Positions 1-10,994 of a DNA stretch of 64,000 nt are shown in pieces. Source of the stretch: Nymphaea colorata (Eukaryota; Streptophyta; Magnoliopsida; Nymphaeales; Nymphaeaceae); NCBI RefSeq assembly GCF_008831285.2, contig NC_045147.1, positions 11,907,427 to 11,971,426 of the forward strand, given 5' to 3'. The position numbers and the translations under genes are program-made. Every line of letters begins with the position of its first letter. The stretch's first letter is position 1. The notes beneath the pieces were generated by a model, which was given only the letters and a program-made list of their open reading frames with translations, searched no databases and was not told the origin of the DNA.

Positions 1-775
1 ATTTTGAATAAGTTCAAGAGGTTGAATATAATGTTGGACTTCAAGGATAAGGTTGCTGATGGCATTTAGTAAAAATGGATCATTAGGCGAAGACTGATTT
101 TCAATAATATATTGAGAAGCTGAAGTATTAAAAACATCTACTAGAGGAAGAACAATGTTGTCATTGTATGCCGTGGTTCCAAGGACATGCATCTCACCTA
201 TTTGGTTCCTCATAGAATGATTCATGTCCAAAAAATTTGACAACCCAAGTCACAAATTTTTTTTTTGAAACTGGTACATAACATTTGTAGCCCTTCTTTT
301 CGCTGGAATACCCAAAAAAATACACTTCATTGCCCACTTCTCAAGTATATTTCAAAATTTTTCTTGGATATGAATGAAGCATTTACACCCAAACACCTTA
401 ATGTGTCTATAGAAATAGGCCTTTGAAGGAGGAGTCCCATGGGGATTTTATTTTCAATACTTGAGTTTGGTATCTGGTTGGCAAGATAACAAGCTTTAAA
501 AATAGCCTCAAACAAAAAAAATTGGAGAACATGCATATGTATCATGATAGATCCGGCAATATTCAGTAATTGACAATTTTTTCTTCTTTGCAACTCCATT
601 TTGTTGTGGAGTCCCGACACAAGTGTATTGAGGTTGTATATCATTTTTCTTTATGAAATTGCGAAAAAAATCATTCACATATTCCCCCCCTATTGTCAGA
701 CCTAATAAGATTTTTAATTTTGGTCTCATACTGCATAAGCACCATATAATAGAACTCTTCAAAACTGTAAGAGAT
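1..775 (-). mobile_element. Ty1/copia integrase-RT linker fragment
   Basis: On the minus strand this reads as a broken copia polyprotein. From about 770 downwards it shows the integrase catalytic block with GGEYVNDFF, the TPQQNGVA block, then the C-terminal integrase stretch (PMGLLLQRPISIDTLRCLGV) and, below position 330, the degraded linker toward reverse transcriptase. Frameshifts separate the blocks, and the catalytic SDNGGEY has become LTIGGEY. No LTR or RT is visible, so it is a dead internal fragment cut by the window edge and, at about 775, by gypsy sequence on the opposite strand. Positions from about 265 are repeated at 2066-2576. Confidence 0.8.
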
Positions 776-777
776 TG

Positions 778-1255
778 ACATGAAAAGATGCATAATGTTC
801 TATGGGCATATCGCACCACTAAGAGAACTCCAACAAATGCTACTCCAGCAGAGTTAGTCTGTGGAACAGAAGTGGTTCTACCATTACATGTGTTGAAACC
901 CGCTTTGAAGTTCGCTTCTCTCATAGAGCTCCCTCTAACTCAATATCAGCAGAAAAGACTAATGCAACTCGATTTACTAGAGGAAAATAGACTAAAAGTA
1001 GCTGAACATGCTGAAGCTTATCGTCAAAGGGTAGCCAGACAATTTGCCAAGTGAGTTATCGAAAGACAGTTCAAAGTGAATGATTTGGTCCTATGATCCG
1101 TGGTGTACCTCAAAGGACGATCACGAGGCAAGTGGGCACCAAATTGGGAAGGCCCCATTTAAGGAAGCCTTGCCCCACAATTCATACCGACTAATTGATG
1201 CTGATGGGGTGAAACTTGCTGACCTATTAATGCCCATCACATCAAGAAATTCTAT
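778..1255 (+). pseudogene. Ty3/gypsy integrase C-terminal fragment, copy 1
   Basis: The 88-codon frame from 788 carries the typical end of a gypsy integrase core (LWAYRTTKRTPTNATPAELV and GTEVVLPLHV) and continues, after a stop near 1052, into the C-terminal segment (VNDLVL, then a GKWAPNWEGP-like block). A stop and small frameshifts break it. The N-terminal integrase, RT and protease are absent. It starts directly beside the minus-strand copia fragment, so this is a chimeric junction and not an intact element. The paralogous copy is at 2580-3062. Confidence 0.8.
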
Positions 1256-1395
1256 GTCTAGTTTTCTTATATTCATTTTTCAATCAATGTCAAATATTTG
1301 TGTTTCCACATCTAGTATTCAATATAGAATCTTTCAAGTTGTAAAACATGACAATTATATTGGAGCATTTTTTTTATTGTTATCGCTCAAGGTTT

Positions 1396-1700
1396 GAGAG
1401 CAACCCGTATAGGTAGAGGGTTAAACCTGCAATATGAGGGTAACCCATGCAGGCAAGGGGTTAAACCTGCAATACTAGCCAAAACAACCAATGCAGGTAA
1501 AAGGGTTGAACATGTGCCACAAGCCAAAACAACCCGCACAGTTAAAGGGTTGAACTTGTGATGCAAGTCAAGGCAACCCATTCAGGGGGTTAAACCTGAA
1601 TTTGAAATCAGCAAACCCATGCAGATAAGAGGTTAAACCTGCAATTTAAGCACAAACAACCCTTTGAGGTGAGGGGATAAGCCTGAAATGTCACTCTGCA
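1396..1700 (+). repeat. Degenerate ~45-bp tandem repeats in gypsy 3' region, copy 1
   Basis: About seven diverged units share the pattern GCAACCC-(N)-GGTAAAGGGTTAAACCTGCAAT. They lie just downstream of the integrase end and upstream of a purine tract (AAAGAGGGACA at about 1770-1780) that could be the polypurine tract. Tandem repeats between the polyprotein and the 3' LTR are known in Tat-lineage gypsy elements; assignment to that lineage is inference. The same array recurs at 3197-3500. Confidence 0.7.
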
Positions 1701-2065
1701 CATATTTTGTTTGAAAAATTTGTGGTTCCTATCTTTATTACTAAGCACGGCTAACACTGATTTAGCAACAAAGAGGGACATCTGAAATCACCTCAAATTT
1801 TTTTAAAATTTTTGAAGATCCAAAACCGAAGTTCAGATCCAAATCGAGCATTTCAGATCGAAAATTCAAATTGTGTTCGAAACGATAAAATTTGAGCGTC
1901 GCGCGTGCATAGACCTCCCCTTTGTTTTAAAAAAACTCATTTCTCACACCAAAATGTGTTTTTAAACACAAGTCGCGCGCTCGAACGAGTCGACAATCGA
2001 TTAAACCAAAATCAGATTTGGAGTGAGTTCAGAGTCGCTCAAAATGGAGTCGACCGCCCATTTTT

Positions 2066-2576
2066 TTGAAATTGGTTCATAACATTTGTAGCCCATCTTT
2101 TCGCTGGAATACCCAAAAAAATACACTTCATTGCCCGCTTCTCAAGTATATTTCAAAATTTTTCTTGGATATGAATGAAGCATTTACACCCAAACACCTT
2201 AATGTGTCTATAGAAATAGGCCTTTGAAAGAGGAGTCCCATGGGGATTTTATTTTCAATACTTGAGTTTGGTATATGGTTGGCAAGATAACAAGCCTTAA
2301 AAATAGCCTCAAACAAAAAAAAATGGAGAACATGCATATGTATCATGATAGATCCGGCAATATTCAGTAATTGACAATTTTTTCTTCTTTGCAACTCCAT
2401 TTTGTTGTGGAGTCTGACACAAGTGTATAGAGGTTGTATATCATTTTTCTTTATGAAATTGCGAAAAAAATCATTCACATATTCCCCCCCTATTGTCAGA
2501 CCTAATAAGATTTTTAATTTTGGTCTCATACTGAGTAAGCACCATATAATAGAACTCTACAAAACTTTAAGAGATT
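2066..2576 (-). mobile_element. Ty1/copia integrase fragment, copy 2
   Basis: This is the duplicated copy of the copia integrase piece. The 133-codon minus-strand frame keeps GGEYVNDFF near its start and the PMGLLFQRPISIDTLRCLGV tail. The middle is shifted relative to copy 1: the TPQQNGVA block is lost through a single-base deletion near 2414. It is non-functional. It sits between gypsy LTR sequence of unit 1 and gypsy integrase of unit 2. Confidence 0.8.
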
Positions 2577-2579
2577 GAC

Positions 2580-3062
2580 ATGAAAAGATGCATAATGCTC
2601 TATGGGCATATCGCACCACTATGAGAACTCCATCAAATGCTACTCCAGCAGAGTTAGTCTGTGGAACAAAAGTGGTTCTTCCATTACATGTGTTGAAACC
2701 TGCTTTGAAGTTCGCTTCTCTCATAAAGCTCCCTCTAACTCAATATCAGCAGAAAAGGCTAATGCAACTCGATTTACTAGATGAAAATAGACTAAAAGTA
2801 GCTGAACATGCTGAAGCTTATTGCCAAAGGGTAGCCAGACAATTTGCCAAGTGAGTTATCGAAAGACAGTTCAAAGTGAATGATTTGGTCCTACGATCCG
2901 TGGTGTACCTCAGAGGACAATCACGAGGCAAGTGGGCACCAAATTGGGAAGGCCCTATTTAAGGAAGCCTTGCCCCACAATTCATGCCAACTAATTGATT
3001 CTGATGGGGTGAAACTTGCTGATCCTATTAATGCCCTTCACATCAAGAAATTCTATGTCTAG
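2580..3062 (+). pseudogene. Ty3/gypsy integrase C-terminal fragment, copy 2
   Basis: Frame 2588-2854 repeats the copy-1 integrase end with a handful of substitutions (LWAYRTTMRTPSNATPAELV). After a stop, the C-terminal block continues toward 3062 (LHIKKFYV). It is truncated on the 5' side by copia sequence. It is followed by the second ~45-bp repeat array and the longer copy of the putative LTR. Confidence 0.8.
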
Positions 3063-3196
3063 TTTTCTTGTATTCATTTTCCAATCAATGTCAAATATTT
3101 GTGTTTCCACATCTACTATTCAATCTAGATTATTCGAAGTCGTAAAACATGACAATTACACTGGAGCATTTTTTTTATTATTATCGCTCAAGGCTT

Positions 3197-3500
3197 GAGA
3201 GCAACCCGTATAGGTAAAGGGTTAAACCTGCAATATGAGGGTAACCCATGTAGGCAAGGGGTTAAACCTGCAATGCTAGCCGAAACAACCCATGCAGGTA
3301 AAAGGGTTGAACATGTGCCACAAGCCAAAACAATCTGCACAGTTAAAGGGTTCAACTTGTGATGCAAGTCAAGGCAACCCATTCAGGGGATTAAACCTGA
3401 ATTTGAAATCAGCAAACCCACGCAGAGAAGAGGTTAAACCTGCAATTTAAGCTCAAACAACCCTTTGAGGTGAGGGAATAAGCCTGAAATGTCACTCTGC
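3197..3500 (+). repeat. Degenerate ~45-bp tandem repeats in gypsy 3' region, copy 2
   Basis: This is the second copy of the GGGTTAAACCTGCAAT-type array, offset 1801 bp from the first. It has the same unit order and small substitutions. It precedes a purine-rich tract at about 3570-3580 and the putative LTR start at 3584. Confidence 0.7.
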
Positions 3501-3583
3501 ACATATTTTGTTTGAAAAATTTGTGGTGCCTATTTTTGTCACTAAGTACGGCTAACACTAGCTTAGCAACAAAGAGGGACATC

Positions 3584-5580
3584 TGTAATCACCCCAAATT
3601 TTTCTAAAATTTTTGAAGATCCAAAACCGAAGTTCAGATCCAAATCGAGCATTTCAGATCCTAAATTCGAATTGCATTCGAAACGATAAAATTTGAGCGT
3701 CGCGCGTGCATAGACCTCCCCTTTGTTTTAAAAAAACTCATTTCTCACACCAAAATGTGTTTTTAAACACAAGTCGCACGCTCGAACGAGTCGAAAATCG
3801 ATTAAACTAAAATCAGATTTGGAATGAGTTGAGAGTCGCTCAAAATGGAGTCGACCGCCCATTTTTCTTTAACTAAGAATTTTTTTTTACATATTTCAAA
3901 TAAAAATCAATGTTTAAAAAAATATTTTTATTTCATATTTATTTCATTACGTTTTATTAAATTTAAATTAAAAAAAATTGCGTTTTTGAGTGTCCCACGA
4001 CGCGCAGTTGCGCGACCGCGTGTCGTGAATCACGCGTGCGCACATGCAAAAGAGTGACATGTCGTGCGACATGTTCTCGTCGCCCGACAGTGCGGTCGGG
4101 TAATGACGCCCCGCGCGTCACAGCGCCCGACACTATTGCGTCCAGGCGTTGTCGTCTCCCCCTTTCACCCTTCATTTTTTACGAAAAACCACCCTTTAGG
4201 GGGCACTTTTGGTCTTCTTGAGTGGGCAAAGGCTCATCCCACTTCTAAAAAGTTTTTTAGAGGCCTAATGGCCAATCAAAACTCATTTCAAACCATTTCT
4301 TTTTCAAAATAATTCAAAATTATTTGAAATTCGGATGAAAATGTTATAAAATTTAAAATTTAGGTTTTAGCTCCAAAATCCTCTCTAAATACCCTCACAA
4401 TTCTTCCCTTTTGAGTAAGAGTGGACATTGGGAGAAACCCTAGAGTATTCTCATTTGAACACTTAGGGTTTCTCTTGAGCTCTCTCTCTCTCTCTCTTCC
4501 TCTTTACATTTCTCATCTTCTTCTCCAACTTAGAGCAAGCTTTCAACTCTCTTGGAGGCATCATGTTGGAGCTTCACTCAAGGGGATCTTCATGTGAAGG
4601 TGTTCATCTTCCCTAGGTCTTTTCTTATTAGAGGTATGCAATCATCATCCCCCTCATTTCTCTCTTCATTTTCTTTTCATCTTCATCTCCCCATGTTTAA
4701 AGGAGATGACACTCAACCTCTTTTTAGAGACAAGAGACTATGCTCAAGTGCACCGGGAGCATGGAAAGATGAGATGATCTTTCATTTCATGATTGAATCA
4801 TGTTTTCTCTTTTATTGAATGTAGCTTTGTTTTTCTTTCTTCATTTTCTTCTCATCTTCATCTCCCCATGGCCAAAGGAGATAGAACTCAACCTCTTTTT
4901 AGAAACAAGAAGTTATGTTCAAGTGCACCAGGAGCATAGAAAGATGAGATGATCTTTTATTTCATGATTGAATCATGTTTCCTCTTTTATTGAATGTAGC
5001 ATTGTTTCTCTTTCTTCATTTTCTTCTTATCTTTATCTCTTTATGGCCAAAGGAGATAACACTCAACATCTTTTTAGAGACAAGAGACTATGCTCAAGTA
5101 CACCGGAAGCATGGAAAGATGAGATGATCTTTAACTTCATGATTGAATCATGTTTTCTCTTTTATTGAATGTAGCATTGTTTTTCTTTTTTCATTTTCTT
5201 CTCATCTTCATCACCCCATGGCCAAAGGAGATAACACTTAACCTATTTTTAGAGACAAGAGATTATGCTGAAGTGCACTAGGAGCATGAAAAAGTGAGAT
5301 GATCTTTCATTTCATGATTGAATCATGTTTTCTTTTTTATTGAATATAGCATTACCTTTCTTTCTTCATTTTTTTCTCATCTTTATCTCCTCATGGCCAA
5401 AGGAGATAGCACTCAACCTCTTTCTAGAGACAAGAGGCTATGCTCGAGTGCACCAAAAGCATAGAAAGATGAGATGATCCTTCATTTCATAGTCACATCA
5501 TGCTCTCCTTCCTAGTTGAATCTTTCACTTTCCATAATCATCTCTCTCTCTCTCTCTCATTCTTTTTCCTTTCTTGAATA
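3584..5580 (+). mobile_element. Putative gypsy 3' LTR (end not defined)
   Basis: After the purine tract AAAGAGGGAC the sequence begins TGTAATCACCCC, a plausible TG start of an LTR lying 3' of the integrase. Within it, a TATAAAATTTAAAA box at about 4345 is followed by CT-rich leader-like sequence and (CT)n at about 4478-4497, as expected for a U3-R-U5 arrangement. A GC-rich patch (4000-4160) precedes the box. No second complete LTR is in the window, so the 3' border is a guess. The unit-1 equivalent starts at about 1783 and is cut at 2065. Confidence 0.45.
4656..5510 (+). repeat. 175-bp tandem repeat, five copies
   Basis: The landmark GAGATGATC(T/C) recurs at 4771, 4946, 5121, 5296 and 5471, exactly 175 bp apart each time. 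Each unit contains a CT-rich part (TTCATTTTCTTCTCATC) and an ATGGCCAAAGGAGAT part. Copies 1 and 3 keep an open 41-codon frame (copy 3 starts MAKGDNTQ), while copies 2, 4 and 5 have stops in it. The array lies in the putative LTR leader. Confidence 0.9.
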
Positions 5581-6204
5581 TTGTCTATGTATTACCCATG
5601 CATAGTTGTTTGGTTTTCTGTTTATATGTGAATATATGATGAGAATGAGTGTGTAAATGGGGTTCTTTATTTTTATCTTCATATTAATTTTTAGGGTTGG
5701 GATTTGTCCAACCCAGGGAAACCTTCATGAATATGTACATGTTAAAAATGCATTATCATGTCATTGCGTATAGTTTCATTCTTAATCACCCAATTTGCAA
5801 CCCTAACAACTGCCTCGTTATGTTGCTTGATTTTCTTTCATACCCAATGATTGAAGATTTTTCCTTGTAACAAACTAAATAATAACATTCTCCAATATGG
5901 CTTTGGAGATTTAGTTTAGGCTCTTACATGAGTCCAAGTTCCCCTCCGGCCCACATGAAAATTTGAAGTCGGTTATTTTTCATTTCCTGATTTTTAATTT
6001 CTTGAAGACATGTGTGTATATATATATATATGTGTATATATACATATATGTGTACATGAGGATTTTCGTTTCTCTTTTTATGTTTCCACACTTTATTTTA
6101 CAAATTTTCATATACATATGAATGCATATATACATGTGTTTTATTTTTTCTTTCTAGAACCTTTTGTTCATTGTTTCAAGATAAATGTCTTATCCTACAA
6201 ATTT

Positions 6205-6205
<1 letters not shown>

Positions 6206-6259
<54 letters not shown>
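6206..6259. repeat. (TA)n microsatellite
   Basis: An uninterrupted run of about 27 TA units. Shorter TA/TG runs lie nearby at 6016-6050. Confidence 0.95.
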
Positions 6260-6261
<2 letters not shown>

Positions 6262-7156
6262 CTTTTTCTTTCCCTCTCAATTTAAGTTAAGACTTCATTT
6301 TTGAAAGCTCATAAAAATATGTATACATACATATGAAGAATATATATCTCATTTTATTTCAAAATCTTTCATCTAATGATCTTTGAAGTCTTTTTCTCTC
6401 TTTCTTTCTTTCTTTTTATAAAAATGTTGCATATCCTCTATTCCATTAAACATTTTCTCATGATATTTTATTTACCGATTTCACTAAGACCAAAAATCAA
6501 GTAATGACCCAATATTGGATTCATGCTTGATGGTCAACAACCCCAATCCATTTTCAAAAACTTTTCCTTCTTATATATGATATTTATCAAAACAAAAATC
6601 TTAAATGAATGTTATGGTAGGAATGCTTTTAGGTTAATATTATGGTAGGAATGAATGATTTTTCTGTCTAATCATATATGATCAATGCATCCATACATTT
6701 TCACACACTTTATTTCACTTATGATCACAAACATGTCACCAAAAGAACTTAAGTAAGATGAGATGGAGCACTAAGTAGGTGGTAACCGAATTAGAGCAAA
6801 ATCTCAAACTACTTAAAGTCTTAAGACAACACTAAAGTGATTTCAAAATGATGTCACAAGCTTTTCAAATGATATTTACTAATTCTACTTTTTCCTCAAA
6901 ACATTTCATATTTTCAAGCAACTCTTCAAGAATTTTTTCAAAAGTTTGAAAAATCAAACTTTCAATATTTTCTACACCGCATATAGCCCTTGGATTGTTT
7001 ACTCATAGTAAAAGCGCCAGGAAAGATCGATCCTCGTACCAACGGACGAGTCCCTACCCCAACAAGGTTTCTTCCTATACGGCGGCGGCCTTTGGGTCAG
7101 AGACGTTGCTTCTACTATTTTCCTCGCTTGCAATCAAGTGGGAACCTCATTCAATA

Positions 7157-7158
<2 letters not shown>

Positions 7159-7203
<45 letters not shown>
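7159..7203. repeat. (GA)n microsatellite
   Basis: A perfect GA/CT run of about 22 units. Confidence 0.95.
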
Positions 7204-7205
<2 letters not shown>

Positions 7206-7645
7206 ACAATCCGGAAAGTAACAAGAGAAGGTATATACGAGAAAACAAGAGAAATAACGGCTGCCATGTGAGGGAAACAAATCATTCAGGAGGTTCCGGG
7301 CGATTTGATATCCGGTCATGGGTCAGCGACTCAGCCACTTGGGTAAGAAAATGGATCTACTGATGCAAACGGGTCGGATTGAAATCACACCACCAGATTC
7401 AGCCGAATAATATCCAATTTTCTTTCCAATTTTCGAAACTTTAACTCATTTGTATTGGTAAAAGAGGGATGACAAATCACACCCCCAGATTCAGCTAACC
7501 GGATAATATCCATTTTTCTTTCCAATTTTTGAAACTTTAACTCCTGATAATATTCAATTTTCTTTCCAATTTTTGAAACTTTAACTTATTTGTATTGTAT
7601 TGTAAAAGGGGGATCACAAATGCACAAGTTAAAGCCCCTCAAGTG

Positions 7646-7909
7646 TCACATCAAAGTTAAAGCCCAGCAAGAGTTACATCCCAAAAAGATATTGAGTGTG
7701 AGCTTGGTCGCGGTAGAATAAAATATTCTTCTACAGCTACTAATACTAAAGTTTGCACATCTGTCATTAAGAAAATCCAACACCTTCAATTGGACCTCCA
7801 TCCACTTTCGAATTCCAGGCAATATCCGGCCGTCTACATCTCCAAATGCGGATAGGGTATGCAAGCACTTCTGTAGCCGCCACTGGATCTTCAATTGAGA
7901 ATTGAGCAT
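7646..7909 (-). pseudogene. Possible exon remnant of an unrecognised gene
   Basis: The 87-codon minus-strand frame contains a stretch with normal globular-protein composition (RLQKCLHTLSAFGDVDGRIL and KWMEVQLKVLDFLNDRC). I cannot assign it to a family. There are no neighbouring exons, no promoter and no clear splice sites. It is isolated in AT-rich sequence, so it is most likely a displaced exon fragment; a chance ORF is the alternative. Confidence 0.3.
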
Positions 7910-7979
7910 ATTTGAGACAAAATTATGGGTTTGTCCGTTAGCAAAGGAGTCGCATCTGGATCTCCAAATTCATCGATTT

Positions 7980-10900
7980 GAACTTTTATTTGAAATCTGA
8001 GTTCCGAGTTCGATTAGATCCAGATCCAAAATGGGTTCTACAGCTACCTGCCGCAGGTCTTCTTCAGTAAGGTCCGGTCCAAATAGATTGTTATTTGTTT
8101 AGCCTAGTCCTCCGTTCGTCATGCCAAAGTATGAACATGAAAAGATGTAAAAAAACTGACTAAAAAAATATCAAGCGGAAATGGTGCGTGTGAGCACATA
8201 CCAAAATCGTTTCAGTCGGCCTTCAGGAAAAAAGGAAAACAAAATTAGGAGTTGGTGGATTAAATAAAACAAAATGTTCCCACCTATTTTGGTGGGCAAA
8301 AAAGCTTTAGCACAAAACAAAGGCTGAGGCAGGCAGCAAAATAGCACCTTACCTTGTTCACACGTACCTTGTTGCTTTGAAATTGTTGATCATGTAGGCC
8401 CCGGAGAAGGAAAGGGGAATCCGCCTGAGAAAATGGAGTGGAAGAGATTTCATGGCAGATGACATTTCGTAGGTCTCAATTTCCAGAGTTGGAGAAACAA
8501 AAAAGTTGAGGTTCGTGATTCGTCAAAGAATGAGGACGGACTTAAAGTGGTCCAAAAACATTATGCTCAAATGAGCTACAAGGCCAGACAATAAATTACT
8601 ACTGCAAATTTGCTTTTTTCTGCTTTTACATCGTTTTCTTTCATAATTTTGATCTGTATGCATCAACAAACACCTACCATGAGAAGAATGTGTATTCATG
8701 TGTATATATATTTTATGCCAGACATAAAATGGAAGCTTAAAAGTTCGTATATATTCTTTCTTTGCTCATAACCCGTCCATCTTATAAGTGTCAAAAATAT
8801 TAAATTCTGTTGTTTTCAATGTTCATAAATATGAAGATCACTTAGATAAATGTTATATGTGACTGATTGCTTCATGCAAAATTTGTTTCTTCAGAAACAT
8901 ATGAGTGATAATTAGTACACGATTAATGTTTTGGTCCTGCAAACGTAACTTTATATGGTAAGATTTTAATAATTGGGACAGCCCATTTCATCCATTTCCT
9001 CATGAATGTTCAGTGATACAAAAGTAAGGTGTTGGTCAAAATTAGGTGCAACGTGTAGTTTTTTTTGTTTTGTTTTTTAACTGTAATGTATTCTTTCTAG
9101 TGCAAATTCAAGCGAATCTCCATTTGGATGATTCACAAAACCATGATTCAAACCCAGTTTTTGGGGCCGGACTCAGTTTGAATTTTTTTTGGCAACAAAA
9201 AACGGGACTAAAAAAAACCGGATATAATGAAGACGTTGAATTTTGAATAATACCCAACTCGGTTAGAATTAATAGCTGTTCAATATAGAGTGGTATCTCG
9301 GTAGTGGCTCAGTGCCCTTTTTCCCGAAAGGAAGCCTTCAACTTTTACTCAGTAGTCGGTAAACAGCTAGTTTCTGTAACTGTCTTGGCCCCAGCCAATG
9401 CTGGGCATTGAACTGGCACGACTCAGGCACTCTAGCCGGCCAGACAGGCCCACTCTTGTTAGACCCGACCTGATACTTTAATATGCTGGGCCCGTGCACT
9501 TTAATCAGCCCATTGGCAGCCTGATGGGCCTGACAATTTTTTTATTAAAAAAATTGAATACAATTTTAAAAAGTAAATTAAAAGGTTCTTAACTTTTATT
9601 TCGATGCTTCTGTGTGGCATGGACCACCTAACCCGAGGCCTAATAAGTCGTCGACCTGACCCCGGCCGACCCATGCCCAGCCGGCCAGCCCTATAACCGG
9701 CTGTTTATTTTTGGCTGATAATGGCTAGCTGAAAAAAAAAAAAAAATTATTGTGCATTTCTTTTCATGGTAGCATTTTCTGGTAGTGGGCCAGGAAGGAA
9801 ACCGGTTGCCAGATCAGGTCACGCTGACATGGACGGATGACCTCAACAAACATGTTTTCTGGCTAGTGATGGCCGGAAACCGGCCGCCACTCGTGTGCCT
9901 AATAATGTGCTTTCTCTTCACCTAACCATGCGACTGAGCATGCAGACATGTATGTATTATGTATACATACACTCAAGTGTTTGCAGGTGTAGTCTTCTTC
10001 CGCAAAAGAGGTCAAAATGTATGATTTCTTTGTATTTGGTATCAGTTTTGCCAACAATTGATTTGATGTTTTCTATTATTCTTACATATCAACTATATAT
10101 ATATATATATATATAATGAAATCAACTGGCTAGTTCTGTGCTCAGATGGTTATTCTTATTTTGTATCAGTAAAAAACTTAGTAAAAGAGCAAGTCGCTTG
10201 ACCACAATTTTTAGCGACAAAATACATAATTTGTAGTAGTTTTTAATGGCACAAAATAAAAAATAACCATCCGGCATGACCCAGGACGCTACTACACTCA
10301 AAGACCCCAGAAAAATGGATGCCCAAACCATTGGAGCTTCTTCCTCCTCGCCCCTAGGAAGCATATATAATGATATGTGTTGAAATTTGATGTCGATTAT
10401 ATACTCAGGGAGAAGGGATTGTTTACATGTACAAATAGGTTTGCATGCGTGTCTTATTCATTCAAATTTCAAAGCCATATTTAAAGTAATTAAGGACAGA
10501 TTCTATATATTATACATATCATCAACCATGTTCGAAACGACCTGATCTCTTCCTTGTATTGGCACTCTTCTTTTAATTTGCGGACGATCTGATAGTTTTT
10601 AGGAAGACCACTATTACCTCCTTTAGAAATTCTGCATTTTCTTTGATCAAGTGGAATTTTTGTGCAGGCTTAGAAATCAACAAATGCAAGCCCATCTTGC
10701 TAATATCCAAACATTAATTGATGAATTTGCTTTTCGGTTGTAGCGTGCACTGCATGCAATTGGACTTTCCTTGTACATCATGAGTATCAGAATCTTATTC
10801 AAACTCAAGTCTAACATAGGAGCTGGAGACTATTATACACTGTGATATCAAATGCTAGTCTAATATAATAGTTCGAGAGTATTGCCAGGACAAGTCAAAT

Positions 10901-10990
10901 ATGAAAGTAGGGGAATACAATAAACCATGTGACATACCATATAATATAGAAGTTGGCGAACATCGGGGATGATCTAATACAATATAGGAA
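7980..10990. other. Intergenic region downstream of P450 A
   Basis: No gene is recognised. Around 9400-9720 there is GC-richer sequence with repeated GGCCCGACC/AGGCCTGA words, also seen at 21230-21425 and 30410-30530. It looks like a dispersed transposon relic. A short (TA)n run lies at about 10094-10114. The part from 10380 to 10640 resembles sequence upstream of P450 A (14811-14940) and of E (50340-50530), so it is a piece of the P450 segmental duplications. Confidence 0.5.
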
Positions 10991-10994
10991 CCAT

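Larger units (their letters stand above)
265..3866. repeat. Tandem duplication of a 1.8-kb chimeric copia/gypsy unit
   Basis: Unit 1 (about 265-2065) and unit 2 (about 2066-3866) align with a steady offset of 1800-1801 bp: 788/2588, 1387/3188 and 2041/3842. Each unit has minus-strand copia integrase, plus-strand gypsy integrase end, the ~45-bp repeats and the first part of a putative LTR. The copies differ by scattered substitutions and 1-2 bp indels. Both junctions fall in T-runs followed by GAAA, which suggests a microhomology or unequal-exchange origin. Confidence 0.85.
5580..7640. other. AT-rich gene-free stretch with microsatellites
   Basis: No coding signal is recognised. Reading frames here are short and driven by TA or CT repeats. 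The stretch holds two simple repeats, listed separately, and short direct repeats of a TCCAATTTTC/GAAACTTTAACT motif between 7410 and 7590. Confidence 0.6.

Noticed and set aside
6010-6285. ORF of 91 codons ending in alternating Tyr-Ile
   Set aside because: It is translated TA microsatellite.
6990-7363. ORFs with Arg-Glu repeats
   Set aside because: They are translated GA microsatellite with unrelated flanks; no conserved part is seen.
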